Shown here one piece after another: positions 8,491-17,025 of a DNA stretch of 64,000 nucleotides (position 1 is the stretch's first letter; each line of letters starts with the position of its first letter). A model generated the notes under the pieces. That model ran no database searches. It saw only the letters and a list, made by a program, of their open reading frames with translations, and was not told where the DNA came from. The position numbers and the translations under genes were made by a program. The stretch is from Rhodobiaceae bacterium (GTDB lineage Bacteria > Pseudomonadota > Alphaproteobacteria > Parvibaculales > Parvibaculaceae): positions 2,294,001 through 2,358,000 of the forward strand of contig CP030277.1 in the NCBI GenBank assembly GCA_003330885.1, read 5' to 3'.

Positions 8491-9633
8491 ATGAAACAGA
8501 AATCAGTTGCCATCGTCGGGGCGGCAGAAACCACTCAACTCGGCAAAATTCCAGACATGTCGCAGATCGCGCTGCATGCGGATGCTGCGCTCAATGCCAT
8601 GGCGGACGCCGGCCTGAAACCATCCGATATTGATGGTGTTGCCACAGCAGGTGAAAGCCCCACCGAAACCGCCCACTACCTGGGCATCACGCCAAAATGG
8701 GTAGATGGGACGAGTGTCGGCGGCTGTTCCTTTATGCTCCATGTGCGCCACGCCGCAGCAGCCATCAATGAAGGTCTCTGCTCAACAGTGCTCATCACCC
8801 ATGCAGAGTCGGGCAGGAGCCGTGTTGGCGCCAGACGCTTTGCACGCTCCCCTCAAAGCCTGCAAGGACAATTTGAACTTCCCTATGGCGTGACGACCCC
8901 GCCCACCATGTTCACCATTCCGGTGTTGCGCTACATGAAGGAACGGGGCGTTACAGAAGAGCAGCTCGCCAATGTTGCAGTTGTTCAGCGCGAATGGGCG
9001 GCAATGAACCCGCGCGCGAGCTTTAAAGACCCCATCACTGTCGACGACGTTCTGAACAGCCGCATGATCGCGTACCCGTTCCGGCTCCTCATGTGTTGTC
9101 TCGTGACCGATGGTGGCGGCGCCCTCATCCTTACGAGCGCGGAACGCGCCAAGGACATGCCGCAAAAGCCGGTTTACATCTTGGGCACAGGTGAAAGCGT
9201 CGAAACTCCCATGATCAGCCAAATGGAAGATTTCACCTCTTCCAAGGCATTCCGTGTGTCCGGCTCACAGGCCTTTTCGGAAGCAGGCATTACCCACGAT
9301 GATGTGGATCATCTTATGATCTATGATGCCTTCGCGCACCTTCCCCTATACGGGCTTGAAGATTTGGGTTTCTGCAAACCTGGCGAAGCAGCGGACTTCA
9401 TCTGGGAGCGCAACACTGCACCGGGCGGCAAGCTGCCACTCAACACCAATGGCGGTGGCCTCTCCTATATGCATTCGGGCATGTATGGCATGTATGCACT
9501 GCAGGAGAGTGTGCGACAGATGCGGGGCGGCGCCCCCGCACAGGTAGACGGTGCAAAAATTTCTGTGTCCCACGGTGTTGGCGGCATGTTCGGCGCGTCC
9601 GGGACGATCATCTTCTCAAACGACGCCCCCTGA
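8491..9633 (+). CDS. thiolase-superfamily protein (SCP-x / Ltp-like)
   Basis: A 380-residue thiolase-fold protein of the SCP2-thiolase / Ltp type. The nucleophile loop reads TSVGGCSFMLHVRHAAAAI, with a Cys near residue 79 that may sit one position off the usual active-site Cys. The NxxGG loop is NTNGGGLSYMHSG. The C-terminal loop is SHGVGGMFGASG, where true thiolases have CxGGGxG; the second catalytic Cys is therefore missing. That suggests either an Ltp2-like retro-aldolase or an altered thiolase rather than a standard beta-ketothiolase. It is coupled to the DUF35 gene 3 nt upstream, supporting a heteromeric enzyme for acyl-CoA chain shortening. Confidence 0.88.
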   Translation: MKQKSVAIVGAAETTQLGKIPDMSQIALHADAALNAMADAGLKPSDIDGVATAGESPTETAHYLGITPKWVDGTSVGGCSFMLHVRHAAAAINEGLCSTVLITHAESGRSRVGARRFARSPQSLQGQFELPYGVTTPPTMFTIPVLRYMKERGVTEEQLANVAVVQREWAAMNPRASFKDPITVDDVLNSRMIAYPFRLLMCCLVTDGGGALILTSAERAKDMPQKPVYILGTGESVETPMISQMEDFTSSKAFRVSGSQAFSEAGITHDDVDHLMIYDAFAHLPLYGLEDLGFCKPGEAADFIWERNTAPGGKLPLNTNGGGLSYMHSGMYGMYALQESVRQMRGGAPAQVDGAKISVSHGVGGMFGASGTIIFSNDAP

Positions 9634-9651
9634 TTCCTTTAAGTACAAAAA

Positions 9652-9683
9652 AGAGGCCGCTCAGCATGTCTGACGCGGCCTCT
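9652..9683. terminator. Bidirectional terminator between thiolase and DUF1329 genes
   Basis: A long hairpin (AGAGGCCGC-TCAG, 5-nt loop, CTGA-(C)-GCGGCCTCT) lies between two convergent genes. It is flanked by AAAAA on the left and a T-rich stretch on the right, so it can end transcription from both sides. Confidence 0.75.
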
Positions 9684-9705
9684 ATTTGCTTTCAGGGCGG
9701 CAGTG

Positions 9706-11079
9706 TTATCTGCGGGTAACACGCCGGCGCAATTCTTGCGGTACGAACTGAGACTCAAGCAGGTCAGTCGCCGCGAAATCGATACCGTTTTCTTCATTCT
9801 TCAAATTTTGAACAACATAGCGACCTTCAATCAAATCGTAGACGACGTCTGAAGCGTTAAAGCAGGTTGGCACATCATAATACTGCATCAGGTGTGCCTC
9901 CTGTACACGCCAAAGACCACCACGCGCATCGTAGAGGTTGCTCGACGCAAGATTCCAGCTGTCTTCATCAAAGTAATTTGTGCGCCTTGAATAAACGTGC
10001 CGCGTTGTGGGCTTCAGCGTTGCCTCAACTGCCCAAACCCTGTGACGCTCATAGCGGACATGGTCTTGATTGAGATGTCCTGCCTGGACGATATCCCCGT
10101 AAGTCAACGTTGGCGAGCTTAGACGATAGGAATTGTAGGCAATGTATTTCTCTTCCTTGCCCAAAAGCGTCCAATCATAACGGTCCGGCGGGCCAGAGAA
10201 CATGTCAAAATTATCCGCCGTTGACATAGCATCAGAGTAGATCTGCGGATTGTCATAAGACACAGCTGTCGTGCGCTGAACATTCGGATTCGATTCCGAA
10301 CGACCGACCGTGTACTGCCACGAGATTCGCTCCGCCACGCTTGGGTCGATCGTCTCATGCACCAACAACAACTGCCCTGCGCGACGCGCGGGGCTTAGTG
10401 TCTCTTGAATATACTTAAGTGACACATTGTCCAGTTCGTCAATGGAACCCAATGTTGGGTCAGCGTAAGAAAACACCAGTTCGTCCTGAACGCGGATAGG
10501 CGTAAATGCGCCCGTCCGCGACGGCGCTGCAGACGCAAATGTACGGCGGACTTTATGTCCTCGGAAACGAAGATTGTGATTCCAGACAAGCTCTACACCA
10601 CTTTGCGGAATGGGGAACGGCACACCTAGTGCGACACCTGACAGACGGCGCCCATCATCTGAAATACTGCCATTGATTGCATTGGCTCGGGTCGCGTCAT
10701 AGACAGCTTCTGGAAACGCGCAAGTTCGGCGCGTTTCATACACATCCATTTTGTAGGACGGATATCTGTCCAGCATGGCACGCTGCCCGTCGGTCAGCAG
10801 CGAGGCATGTTCTTCGGCGTTTGCGCTCGTTATCGTCGCAATCGGAGCATCACTGGTGAAAGGATCAGGATAATGCCCCCTGACAAAGGCGACCCCGTCC
10901 GGCACTGACGTTAATCCGCCAGCCCATGCCGGAATAGATCCATCAGCATTTCCCGACATTTCAGCGCCTATCGGCGTTAGGTCCTGACCCAGCCGCGCAG
11001 CTTCAGATTCAGATACACCAGCTACAGCAGCACCTGACCAACAAAGCCCCGCGGCTAAAGAAACACTCAAAATCTTCAC
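9706..11079 (-). CDS. DUF1329 family secreted protein (LolA-like)
   Basis: A 457-residue DUF1329 protein. It has a signal peptide (MKILSVSLAAGLCWSGAAVA, cleavage after AxA) and the hallmark start GQDLTPIGAEMSGNADGSIPAW. DUF1329 proteins have a LolA/LolB-like fold and are usually encoded with DUF1302 barrels and RND/MMPL exporters, forming an envelope route for hydrophobic molecules. The gene is divergent from such an RND gene 150 nt away, which fits. The second module at 17-21.6 kb has a different LolA-like protein and a barrel, so the barrel there could serve both. Confidence 0.92.
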   Translation of the reverse strand: MKILSVSLAAGLCWSGAAVAGVSESEAARLGQDLTPIGAEMSGNADGSIPAWAGGLTSVPDGVAFVRGHYPDPFTSDAPIATITSANAEEHASLLTDGQRAMLDRYPSYKMDVYETRRTCAFPEAVYDATRANAINGSISDDGRRLSGVALGVPFPIPQSGVELVWNHNLRFRGHKVRRTFASAAPSRTGAFTPIRVQDELVFSYADPTLGSIDELDNVSLKYIQETLSPARRAGQLLLVHETIDPSVAERISWQYTVGRSESNPNVQRTTAVSYDNPQIYSDAMSTADNFDMFSGPPDRYDWTLLGKEEKYIAYNSYRLSSPTLTYGDIVQAGHLNQDHVRYERHRVWAVEATLKPTTRHVYSRRTNYFDEDSWNLASSNLYDARGGLWRVQEAHLMQYYDVPTCFNASDVVYDLIEGRYVVQNLKNEENGIDFAATDLLESQFVPQELRRRVTRR

Positions 11080-11228
11080 AACGCTCTCCCCCGAACAAAT
11101 AAATGTGCTTTACTAAGACTGCCTCAATGAGCTGAACTTGACCAGTCACAAATGGCCGATTTGCCAAGGGACGTATTGACGGTGCTGCACCCTCCTGACT
11201 ACCGCGGGGGTGCTGGGGAGGGGACCGA
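11080..11228. promoter_or_regulatory. Divergent promoter region of DUF1329 and RND genes
   Basis: About 150 nt between two start codons on opposite strands must hold both promoters. A GGGGAGGGG stretch at the right end is the ribosome-binding site for the GTG start of the RND gene. No clear palindrome was recognised. Confidence 0.6.
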
Positions 11229-13577
11229 GTGAAATTTGTTGAGTTTGCAGTCTTCAAGCTGCGATTAGTAATCTTGTTGGCTCTTGCGGCGTTCACCATC
11301 GCGATGGGCGTCTACGCGACACAGCTACGCATGGATGCCGGCTTTTTCAAGCAAGTCCCTACGGAACATCCCTATATCCAGACATTCTTTGAATATCAGG
11401 ACGAAGTGCCGGGCGCTAACCTGGTGCTCGTGGCTGTTCGCACAAAGAGTGGGGATATTTGGCAACCAGATTTCTTAAAAACACTGCACGCCGTGACGGA
11501 GGAGATCACTTTTTTGCCTGGCGTGCGACGCACAAAAGTACGCTCGCTCTGGGCGCCGACGACGCGGGTTACAGAAAACACCGAATATGGAATTGAGTCA
11601 CAGCAGGTTATTCCAAGCCGCATCACGCCGGATGGTCTGACGCCAGAGGATATTGAAGGCATAAGAGACCGCGCCATGAATGGCGGACACCAGGGCACGC
11701 TTTTCGCCAACGACAATTCTGGCGCACTGGTCATAGCTGAGCTCCAGGAGATAGATCCGCTTACCCGAGAACGTCTTGACTATCTTGATCTAGCGGCGCG
11801 TCTTGAAGCACAGGTCCGTGCCCCTTTCCAGTCGGATAATGTCCGTATCGAAATTATCGGCTTTGCGAAATTTGTTGGGGATCTGGCGGACGGAGCTGGA
11901 GATGTGTTCCTCTATTTCGGGTACGCCTTCGTTCTGACTGGCCTCGCTGTCTATGCCTATGTTCGCTCAGCATGGCTCGCCTTCTTGGCCATCTTCTGCT
12001 CACTCATCTCTGTCGTCTGGCAGTTTGGACTTCTCAACATTATGGGGTTCGGGCTCGACCCGCTTGCGGTTCTCGTGCCATTTCTGGTCTACGCCATCGG
12101 CGTGAGCCATGGTGTTCAACAGATCAATCTGATTGCCTCGGATGTCAGTGATGGCGCGTCTTCAATGGACGCCGCAAAGCTCACATTCACGAGGTTGCTG
12201 GTGCCGGGCAGCATGGCGCTGGTAACCGATCTTGTGGGCTTTTTTACGCTCTACCTCATCCCGATTGATGTGATCAGAGAACTCGCGATCATGGCGTCAC
12301 TGGGCGTCGCCCTAAAAATCATAACCAATCTCATCATGCTGCCCCTTTTGGCCAGCTACCTTCCTGCCAACCCTACTTACGCTTTCACCTATCGACGCAT
12401 TCGTGTCCGCCGCGAAGCAGCCATGCGGTTTTTAGCCCGTGTCGCAAAACCCCGGAATGCCACGCTGGTTCTGATCGCATTTGCAATGCTCCTGGGAACA
12501 GCAATCTACCAGACGCGCGAACGCCACATCGGCGACCTTGTCCCTGGTTTTTCAGAGCTTTGGCCAAACTCGCGATACAACATAGACACAGCTTCTGTGG
12601 TCACCGATTTTTCCATTTCCGTCGACGCACTCATCATCGTTGTGGAAACCCCAGTCGACGGCTGTGTCGACTACCACACCATGCGTCTGGTTGATCATTT
12701 CTCCTCGCACATGGAAAATGTGACAGGCGTTACATCCGTCCAATCCCTGCCTGTCTCAGCCCGTTCGGTTTCTGCAATTTGGCGCGAAGGGAACTTAAAA
12801 TGGCAGGACCTCCCCCGAACACAATCGGACCTCATTCGCACAACCTCACACATCGAACCAAGCTCAGGTTTGCTCAACGAGACCTGCACCATTCTACCGG
12901 TCATCGTTTACATGGATGATCATATCGCGACGACAATTGACGAAGTTATCGCCGCGGTGGAAAACTTCGTCGCAACCGATCAAGAACTTGCTGCACGCGA
13001 TGGGATCAATATCCGACTAGGGATGGGTGGTGTCGGTGTCATGGCTGCGACGAATGAGGTGATCGAGACATCTGAACTCCCCATGCTTCTTTGGGTGTAC
13101 ATCGCCATCATCTTCCTCGTCCTCATCGCTTACCGAGATTGGCGCGCGGTGATTTGTTGCTGCATGCCGCTACTACTCGCCACATTCCTTGGTTATTGGT
13201 TCATGACCTGGCTCGGCATTGGCCTGAAGGTCTCAACACTACCGGTTCTGGTGCTGGCGACAGGCATTGGCGTTGACTATGCGTTCTATATCTACAGCCG
13301 CATGAACATTTTCCTGGAACAAGGGAAAACTCTGCAGGAAGCCTATACGCTTGCACTAGAGCAGATCGGGGTGGCGGTGGTGTTCACGGCGCTCACGCTG
13401 GCAGGAGGTGTGGCGACTTGGGCTTCATCCAGCCTGAAGCTTCAAGCTGATATGGGAATATTGCTCGCCTTCATGTTTATGGCCAACATGATCTCAGCGA
13501 TCTTTGCCCTTCCTGCCTTTGCGGTAACCTTGGATCGTTTCGTACCCCGCACCAGAGTCGCACACTTGCAAGAATAG
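11229..13577 (+). CDS. RND/MMPL-family transporter, module 1
   Basis: A 782-residue RND protein of the MMPL/patched type. It has the twofold layout: one N-terminal helix, a periplasmic domain (residues about 40-220), a block of five helices, then a second helix, a second periplasmic domain (residues about 430-610) and five more helices. The first block contains VLVPFLVYAIGVSHGVQ and the second VLATGIGVDYAFYIYSRM, the helix-4 proton-relay region where an Asp is expected. Such proteins move lipids or hydrophobic metabolites out of the inner membrane using the proton gradient. The start is GTG with a strong GGGGAGGGG site. It is divergent from its likely partner DUF1329. Confidence 0.92.
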   Translation: MKFVEFAVFKLRLVILLALAAFTIAMGVYATQLRMDAGFFKQVPTEHPYIQTFFEYQDEVPGANLVLVAVRTKSGDIWQPDFLKTLHAVTEEITFLPGVRRTKVRSLWAPTTRVTENTEYGIESQQVIPSRITPDGLTPEDIEGIRDRAMNGGHQGTLFANDNSGALVIAELQEIDPLTRERLDYLDLAARLEAQVRAPFQSDNVRIEIIGFAKFVGDLADGAGDVFLYFGYAFVLTGLAVYAYVRSAWLAFLAIFCSLISVVWQFGLLNIMGFGLDPLAVLVPFLVYAIGVSHGVQQINLIASDVSDGASSMDAAKLTFTRLLVPGSMALVTDLVGFFTLYLIPIDVIRELAIMASLGVALKIITNLIMLPLLASYLPANPTYAFTYRRIRVRREAAMRFLARVAKPRNATLVLIAFAMLLGTAIYQTRERHIGDLVPGFSELWPNSRYNIDTASVVTDFSISVDALIIVVETPVDGCVDYHTMRLVDHFSSHMENVTGVTSVQSLPVSARSVSAIWREGNLKWQDLPRTQSDLIRTTSHIEPSSGLLNETCTILPVIVYMDDHIATTIDEVIAAVENFVATDQELAARDGINIRLGMGGVGVMAATNEVIETSELPMLLWVYIAIIFLVLIAYRDWRAVICCCMPLLLATFLGYWFMTWLGIGLKVSTLPVLVLATGIGVDYAFYIYSRMNIFLEQGKTLQEAYTLALEQIGVAVVFTALTLAGGVATWASSSLKLQADMGILLAFMFMANMISAIFALPAFAVTLDRFVPRTRVAHLQE

Positions 13578-13623
13578 GGTATGCTGGCCACATTTGGTGC
13601 CCAGGTGTGATAGAGGAATTCTG

Positions 13624-14112
13624 ATGATCGATGAAAGCAAGTCAGAGGAGGACGGTCTCCGGGCATTTGATATCAGCCCAAGCCATCCACTCTGGACCCA
13701 GATGGAGCGCGGCATACAGATTATTTTGGGGTTCTCGCTCGTGACCGCATTCCATTTTCTGGGCGAAAGCTGGGGCCAGCCAAATGTGCCCTATCAGCAT
13801 ATATTCCCGGCCATCGGCGCTGTCGGTCTAGCCTTTATCTACTCCATGCTACTGACGCCCATCGCCGGCTATATTGGCATGCTTCTTCGTTCTTTCACCT
13901 CACTGCCAGGATACCGGATCAACCAGATCAGGGCGGTCTTGTTTAACATTGCCCTGTTGGGCCTAGTGGTAGTCTTTTTTACCGAAGCCAGCGTCTTTAT
14001 TGCCGCCCTAGCCGATGCGGCGGGTCTTGATCCAACATCCCCAGAAATGTGGGAGCATGATTTCAGCGACCAACTGAGAGAGCGCGCAACAACACCGCAG
14101 GGAGACAAGTAA
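13624..14112 (+). CDS. small membrane protein of unknown function
   Basis: About 162 residues with three to four hydrophobic helices (IQIILGFSLVTAFHFLG, IFPAIGAVGLAFIYSMLL, VLFNIALLGLVVVFFTEASVF). I do not recognise the family. It starts 46 nt after the RND gene with an AGAGGAA ribosome-binding site, and its TAA stop overlaps the ATG of the dioxygenase gene by one base (TAATG), so it is translated together with its neighbours. A role as an accessory subunit or as a membrane anchor in the export/modification locus is possible but unproven. Confidence 0.8.
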   Translation: MIDESKSEEDGLRAFDISPSHPLWTQMERGIQIILGFSLVTAFHFLGESWGQPNVPYQHIFPAIGAVGLAFIYSMLLTPIAGYIGMLLRSFTSLPGYRINQIRAVLFNIALLGLVVVFFTEASVFIAALADAAGLDPTSPEMWEHDFSDQLRERATTPQGDK

Positions 14113-14957
14113 TGAGTTACAAAAACATCGACGTTCAGCCCGTCTCTGGTGCACTTGGCGCAGAAATTTCAGGCGCTGACCTGGATGCAGATCTCGACAA
14201 TGAAACCTTCGACGACATCCATCAGGCATTCCTGGACCATCAGGTCATTTTCTTCCGCGACCAAAACCTCTCGCCTGAAAAACACACAGCCTTTGGCCGC
14301 AGGTTTGGCTCTTTGAATGTCCATCCATATGTGAAGGGTATGCAGAACCATCCAGAAGTCATGGAGATCATCAAAGAGCCGGAAGACAAGGTGAACTTTG
14401 GCGGCGGCTGGCATTCCGATATGTCCTTCCTGGAAGAACCAGCGCTGGGCTCTATCCTCCATTCCATAGAAGTGCCCGCCTTTGGAGGCGACACCCTTTT
14501 TGCAAGCCAGTACAAGGCCTATGACGCCCTGTCTGATGGCATGAAAGAGATGCTGGACGGTATGGTCGCTATACACACCGCCGAGCGTGAATATGGGCAA
14601 GGGGGCAATTCTGCAATGAAGCGGTCATCAATGGACATAGACAATGCCAATGACGACGTGCCGAAATTCGAGCATCCCGTTGTTCGGACCCACCCGGAAA
14701 CCGGGCGCAAAGCGCTTTACGTGAACATGGCCTTCACCATGTATTTCAAAAACATGACCCGAAGGGAAAGCCGTCCGCTTCTGAACTTCCTGTTTGATCA
14801 TTGCACGCAGGAACAATTCACCTGCCGCTTCCGTTGGACACCAGGCGCTGTCGCTTTTTGGGATAACCGTGCTGTTCAGCACTTTGCGCTCAACGACTAT
14901 CACGGCCAAAGACGCCATATGCGTCGTGTGACCGTCAACGGTGACCGCCCGCATTGA
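14112..14957 (+). CDS. TauD/TfdA-family Fe(II)/2-oxoglutarate dioxygenase
   Basis: A 281-residue TauD-family enzyme. The iron ligands are visible: HxD in GGGWHSDMSF and the distal His in AVQHFALNDYHGQRRHMRRV, with the Arg that binds 2-oxoglutarate following. It hydroxylates an organic substrate with O2 and 2-oxoglutarate, releasing succinate and CO2. Family members act on taurine, 2,4-D, carnitine precursors and many natural products. The start codon overlaps the stop of the upstream membrane-protein gene, which ties it to the RND module rather than to sulphur starvation; no taurine transporter is nearby. Confidence 0.92.
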   Translation: MSYKNIDVQPVSGALGAEISGADLDADLDNETFDDIHQAFLDHQVIFFRDQNLSPEKHTAFGRRFGSLNVHPYVKGMQNHPEVMEIIKEPEDKVNFGGGWHSDMSFLEEPALGSILHSIEVPAFGGDTLFASQYKAYDALSDGMKEMLDGMVAIHTAEREYGQGGNSAMKRSSMDIDNANDDVPKFEHPVVRTHPETGRKALYVNMAFTMYFKNMTRRESRPLLNFLFDHCTQEQFTCRFRWTPGAVAFWDNRAVQHFALNDYHGQRRHMRRVTVNGDRPH

Positions 14958-15041
14958 TCGTGCCTCTCTCGCATTTGTGAAGAGACAAGGCGCCACGCAA
15001 GGTTAGGCTCTCCCCTGGAGATATCTGAGGAGCCTGCGCCA

Positions 15042-16103
15042 ATGGAATCGATCTACTACGTCCTGACATGGGCCTGCCACCGCCGGTGCAAGCATTGCTA
15101 TGACACGCGTTTCCGCCCCTATGTGCGAGATGCCCTTGAGGACGTGCTGGTGGAGAGCGACACCCATTTCGAGCGGGTGATTGCCAATCTGCCCAGCACG
15201 ATGATTTACCAGGACCCAAAAAACCTCACGCCAGAAGGAAAACCAGAGGAACGCATCGGCCGCATCATTCTGGCTGGTGGCGAAGTCCTGATTGATCCGG
15301 TCCGCGAACGCATCTTCTACCCTGCCCTTGACGCGCTGAACGCCAAGTACGGGAAAGGGGGCGTCAACATTTCCATCCAAACAACGGGCGATCTTGTTAC
15401 GCCTAAAATTCTGGATGAGATGCTGGAACGCAATGTCTGGATGATCGCTATCGCAGGCATGGATGACTTCCATGTCGGAATGGAGGGCGACAAGCGCCTG
15501 CCACTGATGGAGAAACTGACGGACATGTTTGAGGAAGCCGGCATGCAACCGGTCCCTGACGCTTCAACAGGCCGGGACTATCTGACCGAAAAAGGGCCTT
15601 TCTACTTTTTCTTCGGAGCTCAGCCTGATCAATGGATCGGCGAACTTTGGCCACGAGGGCGAGCCTGGGAAAACTCCCTCACCAAAGCCGACATGGACAC
15701 GAATTTCTGTGCCCGTCATTCAGGAGGTCGCAACTTCCTCAACCATGGAATGGCGGGTTCCGAAGTTGCCATCGAGCCCGACGGATCGGTGTTTCCATGC
15801 TGCCTCAAAACAAAGGTCCCCATCGGCAATGTGGCTGATGAACCCCTGATCGACATTCTCGAGAGCCTCAAAGGGCATCCTGTCTTTGAGGCGCTGAATG
15901 AGGGCGCCCCTGACAAAATGGGCCTCACCCAGGGGTGGTCTGAGGAGAAGTTCCACCGGGCCTCCCACACAGAACTCCCAAACGGCACGCTTTTCGCCAA
16001 TCTCTGCATCGGCTGCGATAAGTTCCATGAGGAAGTCATGGAGCCCGTCATCCGTGATCTGACTGAAAAACGGCGCGCAGGCAGGAAGCTGCTCGCAAGC
16101 TAA
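15042..16103 (+). CDS. radical SAM protein with C-terminal Cys-rich (SPASM/Twitch-like) domain
   Basis: A 353-residue radical SAM enzyme. The N-terminus has the cluster motif CxxxCxxC (ACHRRCKHCYD) and a GGE loop (ILAGGEVLI) that binds SAM. The C-terminal part has further cysteines (FCARHSGG, VFPCCLKTKVPIGN and LCIGCDKFHEE) that could bind auxiliary iron-sulphur clusters as in SPASM or Twitch domains. Substrate unknown. No small peptide gene that would make it a RiPP maturase was found in the flanks. It lies 84 nt after the TauD gene on the same strand and probably belongs to the same transcript. Confidence 0.9.
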   Translation: MESIYYVLTWACHRRCKHCYDTRFRPYVRDALEDVLVESDTHFERVIANLPSTMIYQDPKNLTPEGKPEERIGRIILAGGEVLIDPVRERIFYPALDALNAKYGKGGVNISIQTTGDLVTPKILDEMLERNVWMIAIAGMDDFHVGMEGDKRLPLMEKLTDMFEEAGMQPVPDASTGRDYLTEKGPFYFFFGAQPDQWIGELWPRGRAWENSLTKADMDTNFCARHSGGRNFLNHGMAGSEVAIEPDGSVFPCCLKTKVPIGNVADEPLIDILESLKGHPVFEALNEGAPDKMGLTQGWSEEKFHRASHTELPNGTLFANLCIGCDKFHEEVMEPVIRDLTEKRRAGRKLLAS

Positions 16104-16273
16104 GCCCATTTTCTTCAAAAAATGCCTGAGGTGCCTGGCAAAACACACCCAGTCTGCGTGTCTGGTCGCAGAACGATCTCTAGCGCCCCTTCGTAACAAT
16201 ACGAAACTGTCCCGAAATCCCCGCGACACAATAATCCCCGATATTTTACCCAGTCATTTTTGAACACGCACTC

Positions 16274-16320
16274 TTGACGGGTTCGTGAGGGACACCTAGA
16301 TACTAGACCAACCGGTCGGT
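16274..16320 (+). promoter_or_regulatory. Promoter and operator of the TetR-RND operon
   Basis: A -35 box TTGACG (16274-16279), 17-nt spacer and -10 box TAGATA (16297-16302) are followed at once by the near-palindrome ACCAACCGGTCGGT (16307-16320, centred on ACCGGT). An ACC...GGT palindrome just past the -10 box is typical of TetR-family autoregulation, and the next gene is a TetR gene. Confidence 0.78.
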
Positions 16321-16338
16321 TTGTGGGAATGAGGGGCA

Positions 16339-17025
16339 ATGCCAGAGACTTTGAAGCCAATCCAGGCAGAAAAAAGCGAGGATGCGCGCCAAATTCGTGG
16401 AGAGCGGACCCGCCAGGCGCTGCTCGAAGCCGCTTTTGATGAAATTCACCAGCATGGGTACCGCTCAGCCAGCCTTAACGACATTTTGAAGGCGGCTGGT
16501 TGCACCAAAGGCTCCCTCTATCATCATTTCCCGGACAAACATGCCCTTGGTCTCGCGGCCATCGTCGACAATGTTGACCGTTTCATGAGCACAACCTGGC
16601 TTACTCCCCTCACGGAGACAAATGATCCGGTCTCCACCCTTCTCGACATTCTCCAGCGACACGTCGACGGCGAAATTTTCACCGATGTCCGCCTGGGCTG
16701 CCCCCTCCAGAACCTCAGCCAGGAAATGTCCGGGCTGGACGAAGACTTCCGCACCTATCTGAACGGAATCCACGAACAGTGGCGCTCAGCCATTGCCGAT
16801 GCGCTTAGAAAAGGTCAGGACACCGGCCAGGTTCGCAAAGACATCTCAGCTGAAGCTGCAGCCACGATGATCATTGCAACCCACCAGGGAACGGTCGGAC
16901 TTATCAAAACAGCTCAGAGCACCGACATCGGCGCATCGAGCTTTGAAGCATTTTACCAATATCTCAACAGTCTGCGGACCACCGGCAATTGTACGCCTGG
17001 CCCCAAAGAAGGACTTACATCATGA
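16339..17025 (+). CDS. TetR/AcrR family transcriptional regulator of the RND operon
   Basis: A 228-residue TetR protein. The helix-turn-helix region is typical (RQALLEAAFDEIHQHGYRSA, then ILKAAGCTKGSLYHHFPDK) and the C-terminal domain matches the TetR_C type that follows a YHHFPDK turn. A palindromic operator sits between its -10 box and start codon, so it most likely represses its own operon. Its TGA overlaps the ATG of the RND gene (ATGA), so regulator and transporter are made together and the effector is probably the exported molecule. GAGGGG precedes the ATG. Confidence 0.94.
   Translation: MPETLKPIQAEKSEDARQIRGERTRQALLEAAFDEIHQHGYRSASLNDILKAAGCTKGSLYHHFPDKHALGLAAIVDNVDRFMSTTWLTPLTETNDPVSTLLDILQRHVDGEIFTDVRLGCPLQNLSQEMSGLDEDFRTYLNGIHEQWRSAIADALRKGQDTGQVRKDISAEAAATMIIATHQGTVGLIKTAQSTDIGASSFEAFYQYLNSLRTTGNCTPGPKEGLTS

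Noticed and set aside
14958-16338. Peptide precursor for the radical SAM enzyme
   Set aside because: Neither flank holds a short coding frame with a plausible leader and core, so a RiPP maturase role is not supported.
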